This document shows positions 1-5,341 of a DNA stretch of 11,407 bases, piece by piece. The notes beneath the pieces were generated by a model. The model did not search any database and was not told the DNA's origin. It saw only the letters and a list, made by a program, of their open reading frames with translations. A program made the translations under genes and the position numbers. The DNA lies in the NCBI GenBank assembly GCA_964542755.1, contig CAZIWL010000141.1, positions 1 through 11,407 of the forward strand, given 5' to 3'. Positions within the stretch are counted from its first letter, which is position 1, and each line of letters begins with the position of its first letter. The DNA comes from SKLM01 sp964542755 (GTDB lineage Bacteria > Chloroflexota > Anaerolineae > B4-G1).

Positions 1-213
1 GAGAAAATCCAGGAGATGCTGACCACGCTGAGCCCCCGGGAGGCCAAGATCCTCCGGCTGCGCTTTGGGTTGACGGATGGTTGTAGTCACACGTTGGAGG
101 AGGTCGGGCAGAGATTTGGCCTGACCCGCGAGCGGATTCGTCAGATTGAGGGGAAGGCTCTCCGGCGGCTCCGTCATCCGCGCCGCAGTCGAGAGCTCCA
201 GGACTATCTATAA
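1..213 (+). CDS. rpoD: Primary sigma factor (sigma-70 family), C-terminal region 4, partial
   Basis: This is the last 70 codons of a sigma factor gene; the 5' part lies outside the window and frame 1 is open from base 1. The visible part is domain 4, which recognises the -35 promoter element. Residues 9-24 match region 4.1 (LSPREAKILRLRFGL), and residues 31-62 form the helix-turn-helix of region 4.2 (TLEEVGQRFGLTRERIRQIE, then ALRRLRHP). The ending RSRELQDYL followed directly by TAA is typical of RpoD/SigA proteins rather than ECF or flagellar sigma factors. I therefore call it a group 1 or closely related group 2 sigma factor; the missing N-terminus would decide between them. An intrinsic terminator lies about 115 bases downstream, so the gene probably ends its transcription unit. 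Confidence 0.93.
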   Translation, partial: EKIQEMLTTLSPREAKILRLRFGLTDGCSHTLEEVGQRFGLTRERIRQIEGKALRRLRHPRRSRELQDYL

Positions 214-329
214 ACCGATGCCCAATCAGGATAGAAGCCTTAGGATGATGTGCAGCTTGCCGCGGTGGGCCGGGCGGGGGGTCCCTGGCCCGCGCTAGGT
301 CTGATGCTCGTCTCTGGCCCACGGCATAA

Positions 330-362
330 ACCGCCAGCCCTCCGGCTGGCGGTCTTTTTTTT
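330..362 (+). terminator. Intrinsic terminator downstream of the sigma factor gene
   Basis: A perfect 10-bp stem (ACCGCCAGCC at 330-339 with GGCTGGCGGT at 344-353) closes a 4-base loop and is followed by C and eight T. This is a textbook Rho-independent terminator on the plus strand. It separates the sigma factor unit from metG. Confidence 0.92.
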
Positions 363-463
363 GGTGTGTCAGGGGGTGTTTCGCGACGGGAATCCCTGCA
401 TGCTGACGTCTCATGTAGCGATACGTGACGCCGCAAGAGATCAGCGTGCGACGTACTATGGGC

Positions 464-487
464 TCTACCGAAAGAAGCTTTCGGAGA
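464..487. repeat. Inverted repeat / hairpin in the rpoD-metG intergenic region
   Basis: CCGAAAG (468-474) and CTTTCGG (478-484) are perfect complements around the loop AAG. Three more pairs (TCT at 464-466 with AGA at 485-487) extend the stem past a single bulged A at 467. It abuts the larger inverted repeat at 491-534. There is no T tract after it, so it is not an ordinary terminator. Confidence 0.6.
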
Positions 488-490
488 CCA

Positions 491-534
491 GGTGCCTGGC
501 ACTTCAACGGCGTCTTCGACAAATGCCAGGCACC
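491..534. repeat. REP-like palindromic element, 11-bp perfect arms
   Basis: GGTGCCTGGCA (491-501) and TGCCAGGCACC (524-534) are perfect reverse complements separated by 22 bases. GTGCCTGGCAC-type palindromes recur as dispersed repeats (REP or REPIN-like) in many bacterial genomes, in some cases with a RAYT transposase. That identification is from memory and only one copy is visible here. A run of six T (545-550) lies 10 bases beyond the right arm, so weak terminator activity is possible but the spacing is not canonical. Confidence 0.55.
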
Positions 535-564
535 GTGAGCACCCTTTTTTCAGGAGAGCCGCCA

Positions 565-617
565 TTACATTGTGACACGTCGTCACATTGTGACACGTCG
601 TCACATTGTGACACGTC
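565..617. repeat. Tandem 18-bp repeat with three palindromic operator-like sites
   Basis: The unit ACATTGTGACACGTCGTC starts at 567 and 585, and a third copy begins at 603, identical for 15 bases up to 617. Each junction forms a palindrome with one central base: TCACA-T-TGTGA at 583-593 and 601-611, both perfect. An imperfect one (TTACA-T-TGTGA) lies at 565-575. The centres are exactly 18 bp apart. The rightmost palindrome contains the inferred metG -35 hexamer, a placement expected for repressor sites. The binding protein is not identifiable from the sequence. Confidence 0.85.
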
Positions 618-634
618 ATACACTGTGCTAAAAT
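606..634 (+). promoter_or_regulatory. Probable sigma-70 promoter of metG (extended -10)
   Basis: TTGTGA (606-611) serves as a -35 box with 4 of 6 consensus bases. After a 17-bp spacer comes TAAAAT (629-634), preceded by TG one base upstream (extended -10). Transcription should start near 641, giving a leader of about 30 bases before the metG start at 671. The -35 lies inside the last copy of the tandem palindrome. Confidence 0.6.
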
Positions 635-670
635 TGGACGTCATCGAAAACAACGCAAGGAGGAGTCGTC

Positions 671-2446
671 ATGTCTGAACCCATTCTCGTCGCCATCGCC
701 TGGCCGTACGCCAGCGCCAAGATCCACGTGGGAAACGTCACCGGCTCCCACCTACCCGGCGACATCTTCGCCCGCTATCAACGCATGGTCGGAAATCGAG
801 TGCTCATGGTCTCCGGATCCGACTCTCACGGCACACCGATCACGGTCCGCGCCGAGTCGCAGGGCAAAACACCACGCGAGGTTTTCGAGGGATTCCATCA
901 ACAGTTCCTGGAGCTTTTTCAGCGCCTCGGCATCACCTACGATCTGTTCACGCACACGGACACGGAGAACCACCACCAAGTCTCGCAGGATTTCTTCCGT
1001 GCTCTTCTTGACCACGGCTATCTCTACGAGGAAACCCAGGAGCAGATGTTCTCCGAGGCTCAGGGCCGTTTCCTACCTGACCGCTACGTGGAGGGAACGT
1101 GCCCTAACTGCGGCTACGAGTCCGCTCGGGGCGACCAGTGTGATAACTGCAACAAGCTCCTCGATCCGGGTGACCTGATCGATCCTCGCAGCGCTCTGGA
1201 TGGCAGCACACCCGTGCTTCGCGAGACCGTGCACTACTTTCTCGACTTGCCTCAGCTAGCCCGAGAGGGCCTCTCCCAATGGCTGGCTCTGAACAAGGAT
1301 CACTGGCGACCGACCGTGATCAATTTCGCCCGGAACTACGTCAACGAGGGGCTGAAGGGGCGTCCCATCACCCGCGACCTGGAGTGGGGCATCGAGGTCC
1401 CCTTGGAGGGTTGGGAGAAGAAGTGCCTCTACGTCTGGTTCGAGGCCGTGATCGGCTACTTCTCGGCGAGCGTGGAATGGGCGCACAACCACGATCAGCC
1501 TGAGGCCTGGAAGGATTGGTGGTACGACTATCAGGCAAGGACCTTCTACTTCATTGGGAAGGACAATATCCCTTTCCATGCTGTCATATGGCCCGCAGAG
1601 CTCATGGGCGTCAAACAGCTCTATGAGGACGACGCCTCCAGGGTCCTCAATCTGCCCTACGATGTGCCAGCCAACGAGTATATGAATCTCGAGGGACGCG
1701 GCATGTCCGGCAGCCGAAACTGGGCGGTCTGGGCGGACGAGGCCGTGGAACGGTACGGCGCGGATGCCGTACGGTACTATCTAACCGTTGCCATGCCGGA
1801 GACACGCGACAGCTACTGGACCTGGGAAGAGTTCGTGCATCGGAACAACAAGGAGCTCGTCGGCACGTGGGGGAACCTGGCCCACCGGGCGCTCACCTTC
1901 GCGTATCCACGATTCGATGGCCGAGTGCCGACCCCGGGCGACCTGGACGAGGTGGACGCTGCACTCCTGGCGAAGGTTGACGATGCCTTTGATCGAGTGG
2001 GTGAGCACCTGGACGGCTGCCATTTCAGGGCGGCGATCGGGGAAGCGATGGAGCTTGCTCGCGAGGCCAATCGATACCTGGAGGAGAAAGGCCCGTGGTT
2101 CCAGATCAAGGAGGATCGCGAGGCTGCCGGTACGACCATCTACGTTGTCCTCAAGGCCATCGATTCCTTGAATACGCTGTTTGCTCCTTTCCTTCCCTTT
2201 TCCTCCCAGCGGCTGCATCGCTACCTTGGCTATGATGACCAGCTCTTCGGGGAACAGTACACGCAGACCTTCGAGGAGCCGGGCGGGCGGGTCCACGAGG
2301 CCCTATGCTACGATAGCAGCCAGGCTGCGGGCGAGTGGAAGCCCAGCCAGCTCCAGCCAGGGCAGGTGCTGCGAGAGCCGGATCCCCTCTTCGAATCCCT
2401 GGAGGAGGAGGTCATAGAGGAGGAGCGAGCACGCCTGGGAAAGTGA
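671..2446 (+). CDS. metG: Methionyl-tRNA synthetase (class I)
   Basis: This cytoplasmic enzyme joins methionine to tRNA-Met with ATP. The 591-residue protein carries the class I signature as IHVGN (residues 18-22, HIGH region) and a zinc knuckle with four cysteines (CPNC at 144-147, CDNC at 157-160). It also has the methionine-pocket segment YVWFEAVIGY (254-263), the core FIGKDNIPFH (294-303), and a helical anticodon-binding domain from about residue 390. It ends soon after that domain, without the C-terminal tRNA-binding (EMAP-like) domain that some MetRS carry. The start is supported by AAGGAGG at 657-663, seven bases before ATG. The KMSKS loop is unusual, reading GRGMSGSRN at 342-350 with both lysines absent. 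A tandem palindrome overlaps its promoter. Assignment to MetRS is secure; normal catalytic activity of this loop variant is inferred. Confidence 0.97.
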   Translation: MSEPILVAIAWPYASAKIHVGNVTGSHLPGDIFARYQRMVGNRVLMVSGSDSHGTPITVRAESQGKTPREVFEGFHQQFLELFQRLGITYDLFTHTDTENHHQVSQDFFRALLDHGYLYEETQEQMFSEAQGRFLPDRYVEGTCPNCGYESARGDQCDNCNKLLDPGDLIDPRSALDGSTPVLRETVHYFLDLPQLAREGLSQWLALNKDHWRPTVINFARNYVNEGLKGRPITRDLEWGIEVPLEGWEKKCLYVWFEAVIGYFSASVEWAHNHDQPEAWKDWWYDYQARTFYFIGKDNIPFHAVIWPAELMGVKQLYEDDASRVLNLPYDVPANEYMNLEGRGMSGSRNWAVWADEAVERYGADAVRYYLTVAMPETRDSYWTWEEFVHRNNKELVGTWGNLAHRALTFAYPRFDGRVPTPGDLDEVDAALLAKVDDAFDRVGEHLDGCHFRAAIGEAMELAREANRYLEEKGPWFQIKEDREAAGTTIYVVLKAIDSLNTLFAPFLPFSSQRLHRYLGYDDQLFGEQYTQTFEEPGGRVHEALCYDSSQAAGEWKPSQLQPGQVLREPDPLFESLEEEVIEEERARLGK

Positions 2447-2534
2447 CTGCCACTGCCACGCTCCTGACCTGCCTCAGGAGCTTGCCAGAAAGGTGGTGAC
2501 TCACCTTGACGTGAGAGCGCACCAGCAGTGGCAG
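2447..2534 (+). other. Intergenic segment able to fold into a branched RNA
   Basis: CTGCCACTG (2447-2455) is the perfect reverse complement of CAGTGGCAG (2526-2534), so the ends can close a 9-bp stem. Inside are the hairpins CTCCTGA/TCAGGAG (2461-2467 with 2474-2480) and AAGGTG/CACCTT (2490-2495 with 2502-2507). A competing CTCAC/GTGAG pair (2500-2504 with 2511-2515) is also possible. No T tract follows. I do not recognise a riboswitch class, and the tRNA T-loop and acceptor end are absent. Confidence 0.4.
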
Positions 2535-2575
2535 AATGAGAGCATACTAAGAACCTAGCATGGAATGGAGGAGCT

Positions 2576-3085
2576 ATGACTGAGGCCTTGATCGAGACGA
2601 TCCTTGCGCGACGAAGCATCCGTAAGTACACCGCGGAACCCGTGAGCGAGGAGAGCATCCAGACGCTCTTGGAGGCCGCCATGGCGGCACCATCGGCATC
2701 CAATCGCAAGCCGTGGCAGTTTGTCGTGGTCACCGAAAGGGAGACGCTCGATGAGCTCGCAGAGACTCACCCGCACGGTAAGATGCTGTCGGGTGCGCCG
2801 CTTGGAATCGCCGTTTGCGGCGATCTGACCGAGATGGAGCGTTACTGGGTCCAGGACTGCTCGGCTGCGACGGAGAACATGCTTCTCGCCGTGACGGCCC
2901 TGGGTTTGGGCGCTGTCTGGCTTGGCGTCTATCCTGGGGACGAGCGCGTGGAAGCCGTGCGCCGGATCCTGGATCTGCCCGAGCATATCACGCCTCTGAA
3001 CGTCGTATCGATCGGGCACCCGGCGGAGGAGAAGGAACCGAGGACGCAGTTTGACGGGGAACGGGTTCATCGGGAGACCTGGTAG
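2576..3085 (+). CDS. Nitroreductase-family FMN oxidoreductase
   Basis: A 169-residue single-domain flavoprotein of the nitroreductase fold, a family that reduces nitro compounds, quinones or similar acceptors with NAD(P)H. The FMN-phosphate site is visible as RRSIRKY (12-18) and the second flavin loop as APSASNRKPWQFVVV (38-52). The central helix segment is ENMLLAVTALGLGAVWLG (100-117), and the end VVSIGHPAEEKEPRTQFD (143-160) matches the family C-terminus. The length is on the short side, as in the compact members. The start at ATG 2576 has GGAGG four bases upstream, slightly close. It lies 129 bases after metG and 86 before the ubiD-family gene, so cotranscription is possible. The physiological substrate cannot be told from the sequence. 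Confidence 0.93.
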   Translation: MTEALIETILARRSIRKYTAEPVSEESIQTLLEAAMAAPSASNRKPWQFVVVTERETLDELAETHPHGKMLSGAPLGIAVCGDLTEMERYWVQDCSAATENMLLAVTALGLGAVWLGVYPGDERVEAVRRILDLPEHITPLNVVSIGHPAEEKEPRTQFDGERVHRETW

Positions 3086-3171
3086 AGGGTTGCAGGGCGG
3101 AACGCGGGGCATCGCTGTAAGGTGAGGCGTTAGGACCCGTCTCGCCCATAGTCCACGGAGTGTGTAAGTAC

Positions 3172-4488
3172 ATGGATGTGCGGCGTTTTCTAAACTGGGC
3201 AAGGGAAGAGGGTCAGTTGGTGGAAGTGGGCGCCCCCGTGGATCCCGATCTCGAGTTGGCGCGCGTCATGGATCCGCTGGACGGGGAGCCGGTCCTCTTC
3301 CACAACCTGGACGGGCATCCGGGATGGCGCGCAGTTTCCGGAATGTGCGCGCAGCGGGGGACATTTGCGGTGGCCCTGGGCTGCACCGTGCCCGGGTTGA
3401 TCGCACGGATGAATGAGGCACTACGGCATCCCGTCGCCCCTCCGGTTCACGACCAGGGTGTATGTCAAGCGGTGTCGGTTCCCCCGAACCTGACTCGGCT
3501 CCCTATCCCCCGCTACCACCCGGCCGATGGCGGACCCTACGTAACGGCCGGTGTGACGATTGTGCGGGACCCGGACTTCGGCCGGAATGTCTCCTTCCAC
3601 CGCTTGATGCTCCTCGACGATACCCATTTCTCTGTTCGCATCGTCGAGGGGCGCGGCACGCACACAGCCTTCACGAAGGTGGGACCTGGTCTCCCCGTCG
3701 CCATCGCGGTCGGGGCCCCGATTCAGGTCTTGCTGGCCGCGGCCATGAGCCCACGGAAAGGCGTTGACGAGTTGAGCGTCGCCCACGCCCTTGCCCCCAC
3801 CCCGTTGGTGCGCTGCCAGACGGTCCCTCTGGAGGTGCCGGCCGACGCGGAGTTGATTCTGGAGGGGCGCATCACCGGGGACGTAGCCGGCGAGGGGCCG
3901 TTCCCAGACCTGACTGGAACGATGGATCACGTACGGGATCAGCCGGTCATTGAGATCGAGCACATCACCCACCGGCCTGATCCCATCTTCCACGCGCTTC
4001 TCCCCAGCGGGATGGAGCACAAGAACTTGATGGGTATGCCCCGCGAGCCGACGATGTTCGCCGCCGTGAATGAGGTCTGCCGCTGCACCGGAGCCTACGT
4101 GACGCCAGGCGGCATGTCCTGGCTCCATGCCGTGGTGCAGATCGACAAACAAGACGAGGTGGACGGACGGCGCGCCATTGAGGCAGCCTTCCGAGGACAC
4201 GGTTCGCTCAAGCACGTCGTGGTCGTCGACCAGGATGTGGATCCTTACGATGTAGCCGATGTCGAGTGGGCGATCGCAACTCGCTTCCAGGCGGATCGAG
4301 ATCTGGTCATCCTCTCTGATCAGCCGGGCAGCAGCCTCGACCCTTCGGGAAAGCAGGTACCCGGAGAGAAATCGCGCACGGCCAAGATGGGACTGGATGC
4401 CACGGCCCCCCTCGGCACGTCCAGGAAGGAGTATGAGCGGGTTGCTTACCGTCCCGTTGACCTCAGGCGCTATGGGCTCCGGCGCTGA
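3172..4488 (+). CDS. ubiD: UbiD-family prenylated-FMN-dependent decarboxylase
   Basis: Members of this family remove or add carboxyl groups on aromatic or unsaturated acids using prenylated FMN made by UbiX. The 438-residue protein opens with MDVRRFLNWA, typical of the family. The cofactor region GPYVTAGVTIVRDPDFGRNV (121-140) is followed by SFHRLML with R144, the likely catalytic arginine. EGPFPDLTG (241-249) supplies E241 and D246, the likely acidic partners. An in-frame GTG at 3160 would add four residues, but GGAG at 3157-3160 fits the ATG at 3172 better, even at 11 bases. A ubiX gene lies about 4.5 kb away on the other strand. The substrate may be a quinone precursor (4-hydroxybenzoate-like or futalosine-pathway naphthoate) or something else; sequence does not settle it. 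Confidence 0.93.
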   Translation: MDVRRFLNWAREEGQLVEVGAPVDPDLELARVMDPLDGEPVLFHNLDGHPGWRAVSGMCAQRGTFAVALGCTVPGLIARMNEALRHPVAPPVHDQGVCQAVSVPPNLTRLPIPRYHPADGGPYVTAGVTIVRDPDFGRNVSFHRLMLLDDTHFSVRIVEGRGTHTAFTKVGPGLPVAIAVGAPIQVLLAAAMSPRKGVDELSVAHALAPTPLVRCQTVPLEVPADAELILEGRITGDVAGEGPFPDLTGTMDHVRDQPVIEIEHITHRPDPIFHALLPSGMEHKNLMGMPREPTMFAAVNEVCRCTGAYVTPGGMSWLHAVVQIDKQDEVDGRRAIEAAFRGHGSLKHVVVVDQDVDPYDVADVEWAIATRFQADRDLVILSDQPGSSLDPSGKQVPGEKSRTAKMGLDATAPLGTSRKEYERVAYRPVDLRRYGLRR

Positions 4489-4494
4489 GATCAC

Positions 4495-4523
4495 TTGTGC
4501 AACAATGTCTTTCACGGTAACAT
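4495..4523 (+). promoter_or_regulatory. Weak candidate promoter for spoVS
   Basis: TTGTGC (4495-4500) and TAACAT (4518-4523) are separated by 17 bases, but match the -35 and -10 consensus at only 3 and 4 of 6 positions. An alternative -10-like TAGTAT lies at 4537-4542 without a matching -35. The placement just after the ubiD stop codon suits a separate start for spoVS, which may instead use another sigma factor. Confidence 0.25.
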
Positions 4524-4554
4524 GTTTAAGGTAGGATAGTATTGCCGCACCGAG

Positions 4555-4580
4555 AGAGTCATCCGATACCGGCTGACTCT
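4555..4580. repeat. Hairpin / dyad symmetry in the spoVS upstream region
   Basis: AGAGTCA (4555-4561) pairs with TGACTCT (4574-4580). After one mismatch, CCG (4563-4565) pairs with CGG (4570-4572) around a 4-base loop, giving a ten-pair stem. It sits 38 bases before the spoVS start codon. With no T tract it may be a protein-binding dyad or a leader hairpin. Confidence 0.5.
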
Positions 4581-4617
4581 GTGGATCCAAAGGCCGCGAT
4601 AGCGCAAGGAGCATGCC

Positions 4618-4956
4618 ATGAACATCATCAAAGTCGCGTCCGACTCTCGCTCCACCGCGGTGGCGGGTGCCATTGCGGGCGTGATGCGGGAACAGGACTC
4701 CGTAGATGTGCAGGCCATCGGTGCCGGGGCGGTCAATCAAGCGGTCAAGGCTGTAGCTATCGCACGTGGGTACCTGGAGTTGGACGGAATCGACATCGTG
4801 TGCATTCCCTCCTTCGTTGAGGTATCTATCGAAGGTCAAGAGAGAACGGCTGTGCGGTTGGGCGTTGAGCGTCGCAACGACGAAGGTATATCTCCGGCTG
4901 AGGAGCTGGAGGAGGAACCAGAGCCAGAATCCGAGGTACCTGGTCCCCAGTACTGA
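4618..4956 (+). CDS. spoVS: SpoVS-like (stage V sporulation protein S) small protein with acidic tail
   Basis: SpoVS proteins are small Alba-like, probably nucleic-acid-binding proteins. They were first described in Bacillus sporulation but also occur in non-sporulating bacteria such as Thermus and Chloroflexota. Residues 1-86 match the family over its whole usual length: IIKVASDS near the start, then VAGAIAGVMRE (15-25), VQAIGAGAVNQAVKAVAIAR (31-50), DIVCIPSF (59-66) and a C-terminal RTAVRLGVE (76-84). Residues 87-112 are an extra tail rich in glutamate and proline (EELEEEPEPESE) that the standard 86-residue protein lacks. AAGGAG at 4606-4611, six bases before ATG, fixes the start. A hairpin lies upstream and another follows the gene. 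A regulatory role is inferred; no sporulation genes are seen nearby. Confidence 0.94.
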   Translation: MNIIKVASDSRSTAVAGAIAGVMREQDSVDVQAIGAGAVNQAVKAVAIARGYLELDGIDIVCIPSFVEVSIEGQERTAVRLGVERRNDEGISPAEELEEEPEPESEVPGPQY

Positions 4957-5022
4957 GAAGTCGTTCGGCGTCCATGGATCGCTCGGCTCAACGGCGATCG
5001 AGGCAAGCCGGATGGTGGTATT

Positions 5023-5057
5023 TGGCAGATTGCTCTGCTACGTAGAGCAATCTGCCA
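5023..5057 (+). terminator. Long hairpin, probable terminator after spoVS
   Basis: TGGCAGATTGCTCT (5023-5036) and AGAGCAATCTGCCA (5044-5057) form a perfect 14-bp stem with a 7-base loop, 66 bases after the spoVS stop. Only TTT followed by CC comes next, so the U tract is poor. Even so, the stem and its place between spoVS and the prfA promoter make a terminator the best reading. Confidence 0.65.
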
Positions 5058-5175
5058 TTTCCTCTGCAAACCTGCGAACCCTCGCTCTTTCTATCCTCCC
5101 ATTTAGACAGGCCATGGACGCCGGTCCGGCACGAGAGACGGAGGGAGGCTACGTCCCCTTCCTGACCGCGTGCAT

Positions 5176-5203
5176 TTGGCAATCAGGGCAAAACACCTAT
5201 AAT
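5176..5203 (+). promoter_or_regulatory. Sigma-70 promoter of the prfA-prmC operon
   Basis: TTGGCA (5176-5181, 5 of 6 consensus bases) and a perfect TATAAT (5198-5203) are 16 bases apart. The predicted start near 5210 gives a leader of about 125 bases before prfA. This is one of the two best promoters in the window. The rest of the gene-free stretch between spoVS and prfA shows only the hairpin at 5023-5057 and a short upstream frame. Confidence 0.75.
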
Positions 5204-5293
5204 CTACGCCGTCATAGGCTGGCTATCCGCCCGTGAGGCCGAAGTTGAGCGAGACAGGTTGAACTGCGGACAGGGTCACTGCGGGACTGCAAA

Positions 5294-5341
5294 ATGGACG
5301 ACCATATCGAGCGTGAGGACGACGCTAGGGCAAGATGCTAG
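5294..5341 (+). CDS. Possible 15-codon upstream ORF overlapping the prfA start
   Basis: ATG at 5294 opens a frame beginning MDDHIERED that stops at UAG (5339-5341), overlapping the first seven bases of prfA in a different frame. The only Shine-Dalgarno-like match is GGGA at 5283-5286, which is weak. prfA itself has only AGGG four bases before its ATG, so translational coupling is conceivable. It may equally be a chance frame. Confidence 0.25.
   Translation: MDDHIEREDDARARC

Noticed and set aside
583..611. Classical CRP binding site
   Set aside because: CRP needs TGTGA and TCACA six bases apart. Here the arms are 7 apart within the unit or 1 apart across the junction, so I describe only an operator-like palindrome.
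214..670. T-box or methionine riboswitch ahead of metG
   Set aside because: No T-box AGGGTGGNACCGCG core or SAM riboswitch motif is present, and the inferred leader is only about 30 bases.
250..678. A 142-codon plus-strand frame before metG
   Set aside because: It runs through the sigma factor terminator, both hairpins and the tandem repeat, and overlaps the metG start. Its translation has a repeated HCDTSS segment that is only the DNA repeat read through.
2447..2534. A tRNA gene in the metG-nitroreductase gap
   Set aside because: The cloverleaf-like fold has a 9-bp outer stem, no GTTCRA T-loop, no clear anticodon arm and no correct arm spacing.
3421..4839. A 472-codon open frame on the minus strand
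   Set aside because: It lies opposite the ubiD-family gene, whose protein matches a known family over its full length. It also runs into spoVS and shows no recognisable domain. Long antisense frames are common opposite GC-rich genes.
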